From positions 175,521,164 to 175,585,163 of the forward strand of contig CP136066.1 in assembly GCA_032622095.1 (NCBI GenBank): DNA of 64,000 nucleotides. The letters are read 5' to 3'. Shown one piece after another: positions 1 through 14,470 of this stretch. The DNA is from Siphonodentalium dalli (Eukaryota > Mollusca > Scaphopoda > Gadilida > Siphonodentaliidae). Numbering within the stretch: the first letter of the stretch is position 1; each line of letters starts with the position of its first letter. The position numbers were made by a program, and so were the translations under genes. The notes under the pieces are model-generated. The model was not told the DNA's origin and ran no database searches. It saw nothing but the letters and a program-made list of their open reading frames with translations.

Positions 1-807
1 AATCTAATTAAAAGAAAAACTAATGGAAATCATCTTTCTCCGAGAAGTCTGAATAAACAAAAAACTAAATGGAATTCCTGACAATACGGAATAAATCAGC
101 GCGACCGTTGTTTCAATTTTCAATTTATTATCTTATTTATCAAAATAATCGTTGACAATTTCTTCAAGCGACCTATATTCAGCATTGGCAGAAATTCCAT
201 AAGTTTTTCTTTTAATTAGACTTGTGATTTGGCCATCACAGATGTCGACCAGATTTTGGGGAGGGCATTTTGTGTTTAGCAATCTCTAGCTGAGCAAACG
301 ATGGATGGATTTTCATAATTATAGTATGTGTCGGAGAGCAGGTTTATGTGGCCCCTGGGTGAGAGTGTAGTTTTATGGGGACGCCATATCAGAGGTTTAT
401 CGGGCACACCGTGTGGGAGAGTAGGTATATGGGGGCCCAAAATATAGGTGAGCGAGTAGTTTTATGAGGACACCGTATCGGGCAGTGGGTTTATCGATAA
501 CGCTGTGTCACAGGGGCCCACATGCGTGTAACATGACGTATATACCAGAGCGGGGGGGGGGGGGGCAGCTGACCCCCTGCCCTTGGCCAAGGGGCGAGCG
601 GGACAGGACATGCCATTTTTCTGGCGACTGAAAATAGTTTTATGTGTTAAATCTTGTATTTTTACAGCACAATCTGACTATTTGGGTTCAAAAACCAGCA
701 ATATCATTATATCACAAGGTTTAGTAATTTTGTGAAAATTTTATCACAAAAATGGTCGCACAAATAGACGTCACTAAACATATGACCGATTAAGATTTAA
801 TTATCTG

Positions 808-1090
808 GTTGACATATTGTGTGATGGCCAAATCAAAAATCTAATTGAAAGAAAAACTAATGGAAATCATCTTTCTCCGAGAAGTCTGAATAAACAAAAA
901 ACTAAATGGAATTCCTGACAATACGGAATAAATCAGCGCGACCGTTGTTTCAATTTTCAAATTATTATCTTATTTATCAAAATAATCGTTGACAATTTCT
1001 GCAAGCGACCTATATTCAGCATTGGCAGAAATTCCATAAGTTTTTCTTTTAATTAGACTTGTGATTTGGCCATCACAGATGTCGACCAGA
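808..1090. repeat. Foldback (inverted repeat) inside each satellite monomer
   Basis: The stretch 808-868 (GGTTGACATATTGTGTGATGG onward, to the AAAACTAATGGA region) is the imperfect reverse complement of 1028-1090 (TTCCATAAGTTTTTC to GATGTCGACC). About 58 bases pair with roughly 8 differences, and the arms are about 160 bp apart. The same pair is present in every monomer. It could be the termini of a ~280 bp MITE-like element that became part of the satellite unit. No target duplication can be identified because the copies are in tandem. Confidence 0.75.
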
Positions 1091-4000
1091 TTTTGGGGAG
1101 GGCATTTTGTGTTTAGCAATCTCTAGCTGAGCAAACGATGGATGGATTTTCATAATTATAGTATGTGTCGGAGAGCAGGTTTATGTGGTCCCTGGGTGAG
1201 AGTGTAGTTTTATGGGGACGCCATATCAGAGGTTTATCGGACACACCGTGTGGGAGAGTAGGTATATGGGGGCCCAAAATATAGGTGAGAGAGTAGTTTT
1301 ATGAGGACACCGTATCGGGGAGTAGGTTTATCGGTAACGCTGTGTCACAGGGGCCCACATGCGTGTAACATGACGTATATAACAGAGCGGGGGGGGCAGC
1401 TGACCCCCTGCCCTTGGCCAAGGGGCGAGCGGGACAGGACATGCCATTTTTCTGGCGACTGAAAATAGTTTTATGTGTTAAATCTTGTATTTTTACAGCA
1501 CAATCTGACTATTTGGGTTCAAAAACCAGCAATATCATTATATCACAAGGTTTAGTAATTTTGTGAAAATTTTATCACAAAAATGGTCGCACAAATAGAC
1601 GTCACTAAACATATGACCGATTAAGATTTAATTATCTGGTTGACATATTGTGTGATGGCCAAATCAAAAATCTAATTAAAAGAAAAACTAATGGAAATCA
1701 TCTTTCTCCGAGAAGTCTGAATAAACAAAAAACTAAATGGAATTCCTGACAATACGGAATAAATCAGCGCGACCGTTGTTTCAATTTTCAATTTATTATC
1801 TTATTTATCAAAATAATCGTTGACAATTTCTGCAAGCGACCTATATTCAGCATTGGCAGAAATTCCATAAGTTTTTCTTTTAATTAGACTTGTGATTTGG
1901 CCATCACAGATGTCGACCATATTTTGGGGAGGGCATTTTGTGTTTAGCAATCTCTAGCTGAGCAAACGATGGATGGATTTTCATAATTATAGTATGTGTC
2001 GGAGAGCAGGTTTATGTGGTCCCTGGGTGAGAGTGTAGTTTTATGGGGACGCCATATCAGAGGTTTATCGGACACACCGTGTGGGAGAGTAGGTATATGG
2101 GGGCCCAAAATATAGGTGAGAGAGTAGTTTTATGAGGACACCGTATCGGGGAGTAGGTTTATCGGTAACGCTGTGTCACAAGGGCCCACATGCGTGTAAC
2201 ATGACGTATATAACAGAGCGGGGGGGGGGCAGCTGACCCCCTGCCCTTGGCCAAGGGGCGAGCGGAACGGACATGCCATTTTTCTGGCGACTGAAAATAG
2301 TTTTATGTGTTAAATCTTGTATTTTTACAGCGCAATCTGACTATTTGGGTTCAAAAACCAGCAATATCATTATATCAGAAGGCTTAGTAATTTTGTGAAA
2401 AGTTTATCACAAAAATGGTCGCACAAATAGACGTCACTAAAAATATGACCGATTAACATTTAATTATCTGGTTGACATATTGTGATATGGCCAAATCAAA
2501 AATCTAATTAAAAGAAAAACTAATGGAAATCATCTTTCTCCGAGAAGTCTGAATAAACAAAAAACTAAATGGAATTCCTGACAATACTAAATAAATCAGC
2601 GCGACCGTTGTTTCAATTTCATTATCTTATTTATCAAAATAATCGTTGACAATTTCTGCAAGCGACCTATTTTCAGCATTGTCAGAAATTCCATAAGTTT
2701 TTCTTTTAATTAGACTTGTGATTTGGCCATCACAGATGTCGACCAGATTTTGTGTTTAGCAATCTCTAGCTGAGCAAACGATGGATGGATTTTCATAATT
2801 ATAGTATGTGTCGGAGAGCAGGTTTATGTGGTCCCTGGGTGAGAGTGTAGTTTTATGGGGACGCCATATCAGAGGTTTATCGGACACACCGTGTGGGAGA
2901 GTAGGTATATGGGGGCCCAAAATATAGGTGAGAGAGTAGTTTTATGAGGACACCGTATCGGGGAGTAGGTTTATCGGGAACGCTGTGTCACAGGGGACCA
3001 CATGCGTGTAACATGACGTATATACCAGAGCGGGGGGGGCAGCTGACCCCCTGCCCTTGGCCAAGGGGCGAGCGGGACAGGACATGCCATTTTTCTGGCG
3101 ACTGAAAATAGTTTTATGTGTTAAATCTTGTATTTTTACAGCACAATCTGACTATTTGGGTTCAAAAACCAGCAATATCATTATATCACAAGGTTTAGTA
3201 ATTTTGTGAAAATTTTATCACAAAAATGGTCGCACAAATAGACGTCACTAAAAATATGACCGATTAAGATTTAATTATCTGGTTGACATATTGTGTGATG
3301 GCCAAATCAAAAATCTAATTAAAAGAAAAACGAATGGAAATCATCTTTCTCCGAGAAGTCTGAATAAACAAAAAACTAAATGGAATTCCTGACAATACGG
3401 AATAAATCAGCGCGACCGTTGTTTCAATTTTATTATCTTATTTATCAAAATAATCGTTGACAATTTCTGCAAGCGACCTATATTCAGCATTGTCAGAAAT
3501 TCCATAAGTTTTTCTTTTAATTAGACTTGTGATTTGGCCATAACAGATGTCGACCAGATTTTGTGTTTAGCAATCTCTAGCTGAGCAAACGATGGATGGA
3601 TTTTCATAATTATAGTATGTGTCGGAGAGCAGGTTTATGTGGCCCCTGGGTGCGAGTGTAGTTTTATCGGGACGCCATATCAGAGGTTTATCGGGCACAC
3701 TGTGTGGGATAGTAGGTATATGGGGGCCCAAAATATAGGTGAGAGAGTAGTTTTATGAGGACACCGTATCGGGGAGTAGGTTTATCGGGAACGCTGTGTC
3801 ACAGGGGCCCACATGCGTGTAACATGACGTATATACCAGAGCGGATGGGGGGGGGCAGCTGACCCCCTGCCTTTGGCCAAGGGGCGAGCGGGACAGGACA
3901 TGCCATTTTTCTGGCGACTGAAAATAGTTTTATGTGTTAAATCTTGTATTTTTACAGCACAAGCTGACTATTTGGGTTCAAAAACCAGCAATATCATTAT

Positions 4001-7000
4001 ATCACAAGGTTTAGTAATTTTGTGAAAATTTTATCACAAAAATGGTCGCACAAATAGACGTCACTAAAAATATGACCGATTAACATTTAATTATCTGGTT
4101 GACATATTGTGTGATGGCCAAATCAAAAATCTAATTAAAAGACAAACAAATGGAAATCATCTTTCTCCGAGAAGTCTGAATAAACAAAAAACTAAATGGA
4201 ATTCCTGACAATACTGAATAAATCAGCGCGACCGTTGTTTCAATTTTATTATCTTATTTATCAAAATAATCGTTGACAATTTCTGCAAGCGACCTATTTT
4301 CAGCATTGTCAGAAATTCCATAAGTTTTTCTTTTAATTAGACTTGTGATTTGGCCATCACAGATGTCGACCAGATTTTGTGTTTAGCAATCTCTAGCTGA
4401 GCAAACGATGGATGGATTTTCATAATTATAGTATGTGTCGGAGAGCAGGTTTATGTGGTCCCTGGGTGAGAGTGTAGTTTTATGGGGACGCCATATCAGA
4501 GGTTTATCGGACACACCGTGTGGGAGAGTAGGTATATGGGGGCCCAAAATATAGGTGAGAGAGTAGTTTTATGAGGACACCGTATCGGGGAGTAGGTTAA
4601 TCGGGAACGCTGTGTCACAGGGGCCCACATGCGTGTAACATGACGTATATACCAGAGCGGGGGGGGGGGGGCAGCTGACCCCCTGCCCTTGGCCAAGGGG
4701 CGAGCGGGACAAGACATGCCATTTTTCTGGCGACTGAAAATAGTTTTATGTGTTAAATCTTGTATTTTTACAGCACAATCTGACTATTTGGGTTCAAAAA
4801 CCAGCAATATCATTATATCACAAGGTTTAGTAATTTTGTGAAAATTTTATCACAAAAATGGTCGCACAAATAGACGTCACTAAAAATATGACCGATTAAG
4901 ATTTAATTATCTGGTTGACATATTGTGTGATGGCCAAATCAAAAATCTAATTAAAAGAAAAACGAATGGAAATCATCTTTTCCGAGAAGTCTGAATAAAC
5001 AAAAAACTAAATGGAATTCCTGACAATACGGAATAAATCAGCGCGACCGTTGTTTCAATTTTATTATCTTATTTATCAAAATAATCGTTGACAATTTCTG
5101 CAAGCGACCTATATTCAGCATTGTCAGAAATTCCATAAGTTTTTCTTTTAATTAGACTTGTGATTTGGCCATAACAGATGTCGACCAGATTTTGTGTTTA
5201 GCAATCTCTAGCTGAGCAAACGATGGATGGATTTTCATAATTATAGTATGTGTCGGGGAGCAGGTTTATGTGGCCCCTGGGTGAGAGTGTAGTTTTATGG
5301 GGACGCCATATCAGAGGTTTATCGGGCACACTGTGTGGGATAGTAGGTATATGGGGGCCCAAAATATAGGTGAGAGAGTAGTTTTATGAGGACACAGTAT
5401 CGGGGAGTAGGTTTATCGGGAACGCTGTGTCACAGGGGCCCACATGCGTGTAACATGACGTATACACCAGAGCGGGGGGGGGGGGCAGCTGACCCCCTGC
5501 CTTTGGCCATGGGGCGAGCGGGACAGGACATGCCATTTTTCTGGCGACTGAAAATAGTTTTATGTGTTAAATCTTGTATTTTTACAGCACAATCTGACTA
5601 TTTGGGTTCAAAAACCAGCAATATCATTATATCACAAGGTTTAGTAATTTTGTGAAAATTTTATCACAAAAATGGTCGCACAAATAGACGTCACTAAAAA
5701 TATGACCGATTAACATTTAATTATCTGGTTGACATATTGTGTGATGGCCAAATCAAAAATATAATTAAAAGACAAACAAATGGAAATAATCTTTCTCCGA
5801 GAAGTCTGAATAAACAAAAAACTAAATGGAATTCCTGACAATACTGAATAAATCAGCGCGACCGTTGTTTCAATTTTATTATCTTATTTATCAAAATAAT
5901 CGTTGACAATTTCTGCAAGCGACCTATTTTCAGCATTGTCAGAAATTCCATAAGTTTTTCTTTTAATTAGACTTGTGATTTGGCCATCACAGATGTCGAC
6001 CAGATTTTGTGTTTAGCAATCTCTAGCTGAGCAAACGTTGGATGGATTTTCATAATTATAGTATGTGTCGGAGAGCAGGTTTATGTGGTCCCTGGGTGCG
6101 AGTGTAGTTTTATGGGGACGCCATATCAGAGGTTTATCGGACACACCGTGCGGGAGAGTAGGTATATGGGGGCCCAAAATATAGGTGAGAGAGTAGTTTT
6201 ATGAGGACACCGTATCGGGGAGTAGGTTTATCGGGAACGATGTGTCACAGGTGCCCACATGCGTGTAACATGACGTATACACCAGAGCGGGGGGGGGCAG
6301 CTGACCCCCTGCCTTTGGCCATGGGGCGAGCGGGACAGGACATGCCATTTTTCTGGCGACTGAAAATAGTTTTATGTGTTAAATCTTGTATTTTTACAGC
6401 ACAATCTGACTATTTGGGTTCAAAAACCAGCAATATCATTATATCACAAGGTTTAGTAATTTTGTGAAAATTTTATCACAAAAATGGTCGCACAAATAGA
6501 CGTCACTAAAAATATGACCGATTAACATTTAATTATCTGGTTGACATATTGTGTGATGGCCAAATCAAAAATCTAATTAAAAGACAAACAAATGGAAATA
6601 ATCTTTCTCCGAGAAGTCTGAATAAACAAAAAACTAATTGGAATTCCTGACAATACTGAATAAATCAGCGCGACCGTTGTTTCAATTTTATTATCTTATT
6701 TATCAAAATAATCGTTGACAATTTCTGCAAGCGACCTATTTTCAGCATTGTCAGAAATTCCATAAGTTTTTCTTTTAATTAGACTTGTGATTTGGCCATC
6801 ACAGATGTCGACCAGATTTTGTGTTTAGGAATCTCTAGCTGAGCAAACGATGGATGGATTTTCATAATTATAGTATGTGTCGGAGAGCAGGTTTATGTGG
6901 TCCCTGGGTGAGAGTGTAGTTTTATGGGGACGCCATATCAGAGGTTTATCGGACACACCGTGTGGGAGAATAGGTATATGGGGGCCCAAAATATAGGTGA

Positions 7001-10000
7001 GAGAGTAGTTTTATGAGGACACCGTATCGGGGAGTAGGGTTATCGGGAACGCTGTGTCACAGGGGCCCACATGCGTATAACATGACGTATATACCAGAGC
7101 GGGGGGGGGGCAGCTGACCCCGTGCCCTTGGCCAAGGGGCGAGCGGGACAGGACATGCCATTTTTCTGGCGACTGAAAATAGTTTTATGTGTTATATCTT
7201 GTATTTTTACAGCACAATCTGACTATTTGGGTTCAAAAACCAGCAATATCATTATATCACAAGGTTTAGTAATTTTGTGAAAATTTTATCACAAAAATGG
7301 TCGCACAAATAGACGTCACTAAAAATATGACCGATTAAGATTTAATTATCTGGTTGACATATTGTGTGATGGCCAAATCAAAAATCTAATTAAAAGAAAA
7401 ACTAATGGAAATCATCTTTCTCCGAGAAGTCTGAATAAACAAAAAACTAAATGGAATTCCTGACAATACTGAATAAATCAGCGCGACCGTTGTTTCAATT
7501 TTATTATCTTATTTATCAAAATAATCGTTGACAATTTCTGCAAGCGACCTATATTCAGCATTGTCAGAAATTCCATAAGTTTTTCTTTTAATTAGACTTG
7601 TGATTTGGCCATCACAGATGTCGACCAGATTTTGTGTTTAGCAATATCTAGCTGAGCAAACGATGGATGGATTTTCATAATTATAGTATGTGTCGGAGAG
7701 CAGGTTTATGTGGCCCCTGGGTGAGAGTGTGGTTTTATGGGGACGCCATATCAGAGGTTTATCGGGCACACTGTGTGGGATAGTAGGTATATGGGGGCCC
7801 AAAATATAGGTGAGAGAGTAGTTTTATGAGGACACCGTATCGGGGAGTAGGTTTATCGGGAACGCTGTGTCACAGGGGCCCACATGCCTGTAACATGACG
7901 TATATACCAGAGCGGGGGGGGGGCAGCTGACCCCCTGCCTTTGGCCAAGGGGCGAGCGGGACAGGACATGCCATTTTTCTGGCGACTGAAAATAGTTTCA
8001 TGTGTTAAATCTTGTATTTTTACAGCACAATCTGACTATTTGGGTTCAAAAACCAGCAATATCATTATATCACAAGGTTTAGTAATTTTGTGAAAATTTT
8101 ATCACAAAAATGGTCGCACAAATAGACGTCACTAAAAATATGACCGATTAACATTTAATTATCTGGTTGACATATTGTGTGATGGCCAAATCAAAAATCT
8201 AATTAAAAGACAAACAAATGGAAATCATCTTTCTCCGAGAAGTCTGAATAAACAAAAAACTAAATGGAATTCCTGACAATACTGAATAAATCAGCGCGAC
8301 CGTTGTTTCAATTTTATTATCTTATTTATCAAAATAATCGTTGACAATTTCTGCAAGCGACCTATTTTCAGCATTGTCAGAAATTCCATAAGTTTTTCTT
8401 TTAATTAGACTTGTGATTTGGCCATCACAGGTGTCGACCAGATTTTGTGTTTAGCAATCTCTAGCTGAGCAAACGATGGATGGATTTTCATAATTATAGT
8501 ATGTGTCGGAGAGCAGGTTTATGTGGTCCCTGGGTGAGAGTGTAGTTTTATGGGGACGCCATATCAGAGGTTTATCGGACACACCGTGTGGGAGAGTAGG
8601 TATATGGGGGCCCAAAATATAGGTGAGAGAGTAGTTTTATGAGGACACCGTATCGGGGAGTAGGTTAATCGGGAACGCTGTGTCACAGGGGCCCACATGC
8701 GTGTAACATGACGTATATACCAGAGCGGGGGGGGGCAGCTGACCCCCTGCCCTTGGCCAAGGGGCGAGCGGGACAAGACATGCCATTTTTCTGGCGACTG
8801 GAAATAGTTTTATGTGTTAAATCTTGTATTTTTACAGCACAATCTGACTATTTGGGTTCAAAAACCAGCAATATCATTATATCACAAGGTTTAGTAATTT
8901 TGTGAAAATTTTATCACAAAAATGGTCGCACAAATAGACGTCACTAAAAATATGACCGATTTAAGATTTAATTATCTGGTTGACATATTGTGTGATGGCC
9001 AAATCAAAAATCTAATTAAAAGAAAAACGAATGGAAATCATCTTTTTCCGAGAAGTCTGAATAAACAAAAAACTAAATGGAATTCCTGACAATACGGAAT
9101 AAATCAGCGCGACCGTTGTTTCAATTTTATTATCTTATTTATCAAAATAATCGTTGACAATTTCTGCAAGCGACCTATATTCAGCATTGTCAGAAATTCC
9201 ATAAGTTTTTCTTTTAATTAGACTTGTGATTTGGCCATAACAGATGTCGACCAGATTTTGTGTTTAGCAATCTCTAGCTGAGCAAACGATGGATGGATTT
9301 TCATAATTATAGTATGTGTCGGAGAGCAGGTTTATGTGGCCCCTGGGTGAGAGTGTAGTTTTATGGGGACGCCATATCAGAGGTTTATCGGGCACACTGT
9401 GTGGGATAGTAGGTATATGGGGGCCCAAAATATAGGTGAGAGAGTAGTTTTATGAGGACACCGTATCGGGGAGTAGGTTTATCGGGAACGCTGTGTCACA
9501 GGGGCCCACATGCGTGTAACATGACGTATACACCAGAGCGGGGGGGGGCAGCTGACCCCCTGCCTTTGGCCATGGGGCGAGCGGGACAGGACATGCCATT
9601 TTTCTGGCGACTGAAAATAGTTTTATGTGTTAAATCTTGTATTTTTACAGCACAATCTGACTATTTGGGTTCAAAAACCAGCAATATCATTATATCACAA
9701 GGTTTAGTAATTTTGTGAAAATTTTATCACAAAAATGGTCGCACAAATAGACGTCACTAAAAATATGACCGATTAACATTTAATTATCTGGTTGACATAT
9801 TGTGTGATGGCCAAATCAAAAATCTAATTAAAAGACAAACAAATGGAAATCATCTTTCTCCGAGAAGTCTGAATAAACAAAAAACTAAATGGAATTCCTG
9901 ACAATACTGAATAAATCAGCGCGACCGTTGTTTCAATTTTATTATCTTATTTATCAAAATAATCGTTGACAATTTCTGCAAGCGACCTATTTTCAGCATT

Positions 10001-13000
10001 GTCAGAAATTCCATAAGTTTTTCTTTTAATTAGACTTGTGATTTGGCCATCACAGGTGTCGACCAGATTTTGTGTTTAGCAATCTCTAGCTGAGCAAACG
10101 ATGGATGGATTTTCATAATTATAGTATGTGTCGGAGAGCAGGTTTATGTGGTCCCTGGGTGAGAGTGTAGTTTTATGGGGACGCCATATCAGAGGTTTAT
10201 CGGACACACCGTGTGGGAGAGTAGGTATATGGGGGCCCAAAATATAGGTGAGAGAGTAGTTTTATGAGGACACCGTATCGGGGAGTAGGTTAATCGGGAA
10301 CGCTGTGTCACAGGGGCCCACATGCGTGTAACATGACGTATATACCAGAGCGGGGGGGGGGCAGCTGACCCCCTGCCCTTGGCCAAGGGGCGAGCGGGAC
10401 AAGACATGCCATTTTTCTGGCGACTGAAAATAGTTTTATGTGTTAAATCTTGTATTTTTACAGCACAATCTGACTATTTGGGTTCAAAAACCAGCAATAT
10501 CATTATATCACAAGGTTTAGTAATTTTGTGAAAATTTTATCACAAAAATGGTCGCACAAATAGACGTCACTAAAAATATGACCGATTTAAGATTTAATTA
10601 TCTGGTTGACATATTGTGTGATGGCCAAATCAAAAATCTAATTAAAAGAAAAACGAATGGAAATCATCTTTTTCCGAGAAGTCTGAATAAACAAAAAACT
10701 AAATGGAATTCCTGACAATACGGAATAAATCAGCGCGACCGTTGTTTCAATTTTATTATCTTATTTATCAAAATAATCGTTGACAATTTCTGCAAGCGAC
10801 CTATATTCAGCATTGTCAGAAATTCCATAAGTTTTTCTTTTAATTAGACTTGTGATTTGGCCATAACAGATGTCGACCAGATTTTGTGTTTAGCAATCTC
10901 TAGCTGAGCAAACGATGGATGGATTTTCATAATTATAGTATGTGTCGGAGAGCAGGTTTATGTGGCCCCTGGGTGAGAGTGTAGTTTTATGGGGACGCCA
11001 TATCAGAGGTTTATCGGGCACACTGTGTGGGATAATAGGTATATGGGGGCCCAAAATATAGGTGAGAGAGTAGTTTTATGAGGACACCGTATCGGGGAGT
11101 AGGTTTATCGGGAACGCTGTGTCACAGGGGCCCACATGCGTGTAACATGACGTATACACCAGAGCGGGGGGGGGGGGGCAGCTGACCCCCTGCCTTTGGC
11201 CATGGGGCGAGCGGGACAGGACATGCCATTTTTCTGGCGACTGAAAATAGTTTTATGTGTTAAATCTTGTATTTTTACAGCACAATCTGACTATTTGGGT
11301 TCAAAAACCAGCAATATCATTATATCACAAGGTTTAGTAATTTTGTGAAAATTTTATCACAAAAATGGTCGCACAAATAGACGTCACTAAAAATATGACC
11401 GATTAACATTTAATTATCTGGTTGACATATTGTGTGATGGCCAAATCAAAAATATAATTAAAAGACAAACAAATGGAAATAATCTTTCTCCGAGAAGTCT
11501 GAATAAACAAAAAACTAAATGGAATTCCTGACAATACTGAATAAATCAGCGCGACCGTTGTTTCAATTTTATTATCTTATTTATCAAAATAATCGTTGAC
11601 AATTTCTGCAAGCGACCTATTTTCAGCATTGTCAGAAATTCCATAAGTTTTTCTTTTAATTAGACTTGTGATTTGGCCATCACAGATGTCGACCGGATTT
11701 TGTGTTTAGCAATCTCTAGCTGAGCAAACGATGGATGGATTTTCATAATTATAGTATGTGTCGGAGACCAGGTTTATGTGGCCCCTGGGTGAGAGTGTAG
11801 TTTTATGGGGACGCCATATCAGAGGTTTATCGGGCACACCGTGTGGGAGAGTAGGTATATGGGGGCCCAAAATATAGGTGAGAGAGTAGTTTAATGAGGA
11901 CACCGTATCGGGAAGTAGGTTTATCGGGAACGCTGTGTCACAGGGGGCCACATGCGTGTAACATGACGTATATACCAGAGCGGGGGGGGGGGCAGCTGAC
12001 CCCCTGCCTTTGGTCATGGGGCGAGCGGGACAGGACATGCCATTTTTCTGGCGCCTGAAAATAGTTTTATGTGTTAAATCTTGTATTTTTACAGCACAAT
12101 CTGACTATTTGGGTTCAAAAACCAGCAATATCATTATATCACAAGGTTTAGTAATTTTGTGAAAATTTTATCGCAAAAATGGTCGCACAAATAGACGTCA
12201 CTAAAAATATGACCGATTAACATTTAATTATCTGGTTGACATATTGTGTGATGGCCAAATCAAAAATATAATTAAAAGACAAACAAATGGAAATAATCTT
12301 TCTCCGAGAAGTCTGAATAAACAAAAAACTAAATGGAATTCCTGACAATACTGAATAAATCAGCGCGACCGTTGTTTCAATTTTATTATCTTATTTATCA
12401 AAATAATCGTTGACAATTTCTGCAAGCGACCTATTTTCAGCATTGTCAGAAATTCCATAAGTTTTTCTTTTAATTAGACTTGTGATTTGGCCATCACAGA
12501 TGTCGACCAGATTTTGTGTTTAGCAATCTCTAGCTGAGCAAACGTTGGATGGATTTTCATAATTATAGTATGTGTGTGTCGGAGAGCAGGTTTATGTGGT
12601 CCCTGGGTGAGAGTGTAGTTTTATGGGGACGCCATATCAGAGGTTTATCGGACACACCGTGTGGGAGAGTAGGTATATGGGGGCCCAAAATATAGGTGAG
12701 AGAGTAGTTTTATGAGGACACCGTATCGGGGAGTAGGTTTATCGGGAACGCTGTGTCACAGGGGTCCACATGCGTGTAACATGACGTATATACCAGAGCG
12801 GGGGAGGGGGGCAGCTGACCCCGTGCCCTTGGCCAAGGGGCGAGCGGGACAGGACATGCCATTTTTCTGGCGACTGAAAATAGTTTTATGTGTTATATCT
12901 TGTATTTTTACAGCACAATCTGACTATTTGGGTTCAAAAACCAGCAATATCATTATATCACAAGGTTTAGTAATTTTGTGAAAATTTTATCACAAAAATG

Positions 13001-14448
13001 GTCGCACAAATAGACGTCACTAAAAATATGACCGATTAACATTTAATTATCTGGTTGACATATTGTGTGATGGCCAAATCAAAAATCTAATTCAAAGAAA
13101 AACTAATGGAAATCATCTTTCTCCGAGAAGTCTGAATAAACAAAAAACTAAATGGAATTCCTGACAATACTGAATAAATCAGCGCGACCGTTGTTTCAAT
13201 TTTATTATCTTATTTATCAAAATAATCGTTGACAATTTCTGCAAGCGACCTATATTCAGCATTGTCAGAAATTCCATAAGTTTTTCTTTTAATTAGACTT
13301 GTGATTTGGCCATCACAGATGTCGACCAGATTTTGTGTTTAACCATCTCTAGCTGAGCAAACGATGGATGGATTTTCATAATTATAGTACGTGTCGGAGA
13401 GCAGGTTTATGTGGCCCCTGGGTGAGAGTGTAGTTTTATGGGGACGCCATATCAGAGGTTTATCGGGCACACCGTGTGGGAGAGTAGGTATATGGGGGCC
13501 CAAAATATAGGTGAGAGAGTAGTTTTATGAGGACACCGTATCGGGAAGTAGGTTTATCGGGAACGCTGTGTCACAGGGGGCCACATGCGTGTAACATGAC
13601 GTATATACCAGAGCGGGGGGGGGCAGCTGACCCCCTGCCCTTGGCCAAGGGGCGAGCGGGACAGGACATGCCATTTTTCTGGCGATTGAAAATAGTTTTA
13701 TGTGTTAAATCTTGTATTTTTACAGCACAATCTGACTATTTGGGTTCAAAAACCAGCAATATCATTATATCACAAGGTTTAGTAATTTTGTGAAAATTTT
13801 ATCACAAAAATGGTCGCACAAATAGACGTCACTAAAAATATGACCGATTAACATTTAATTATCTGGTTGACATATTGTGTGATGGCCAAATCAAAAATCT
13901 AATTAAAAGAAAAACTAATGGAAATCATCTTTCTCCGAGAAGTCTGAATAAACAAAAAACTAAATGGAATTCCTGACAATACTGAATAAATCAGCGCGAC
14001 CGTTGTTTCAATTTTCAATTTATTATCTTATTTATCAAAATAATCGTTGACAATTTCTGCAAGCGACCTATATTCAGCATTGGCAGAAATTCCATAAGTT
14101 TTTCTTTTAATTAGACTTGTGATTTGGCCATCACAGATGTCGACCAGATTTTGGGGAGGGCATTTTGTGTTTAGCAATCTCTATAGCTGAGCAAACGATG
14201 GATGGATTTTCATAATTATAGTATGTGTCGGAGAGCAGGTTTATGTGGCCCCTGGGTGAGAGTGTAGTTTTATGGGGACGCCATATCAGAGGTTTATCGG
14301 GCACACCGTGTGGGAGAGTAGGTATATGGGGGCCCAAAATATAGGTGAGAGAGTAGTTTTATGAGGACACCGTATCGGGGAGTAGGTTTATCGGGAACGC
14401 TGTGTCACAGGGGCCCACATGCGTGTAACATGACGTATACACCAGAGC

Positions 14449-14470
14449 GGGGGGGGGGGGGGGGGGGGGG
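14449..14470 (+). repeat. Expanded poly-G tract in the last full monomer
   Basis: A 22-base run of G lies between CAGAGC and CAGCTGACC. The same site holds about 7-13 G in other monomers (for example near 551, 1390, 2220 and 11166), so the tract varies in length between copies. Confidence 0.9.

Noticed and set aside
5386-13793. Recurrent 65-89 residue plus-strand frames and 68-110 residue minus-strand frames in the satellite (e.g. residues MRTPYRGVGLSGTLCH)
   Set aside because: They recur because the DNA repeats. Their phase depends on the variable poly-G tract and most copies lack the full frame. There is no domain and no sign of coding constraint.
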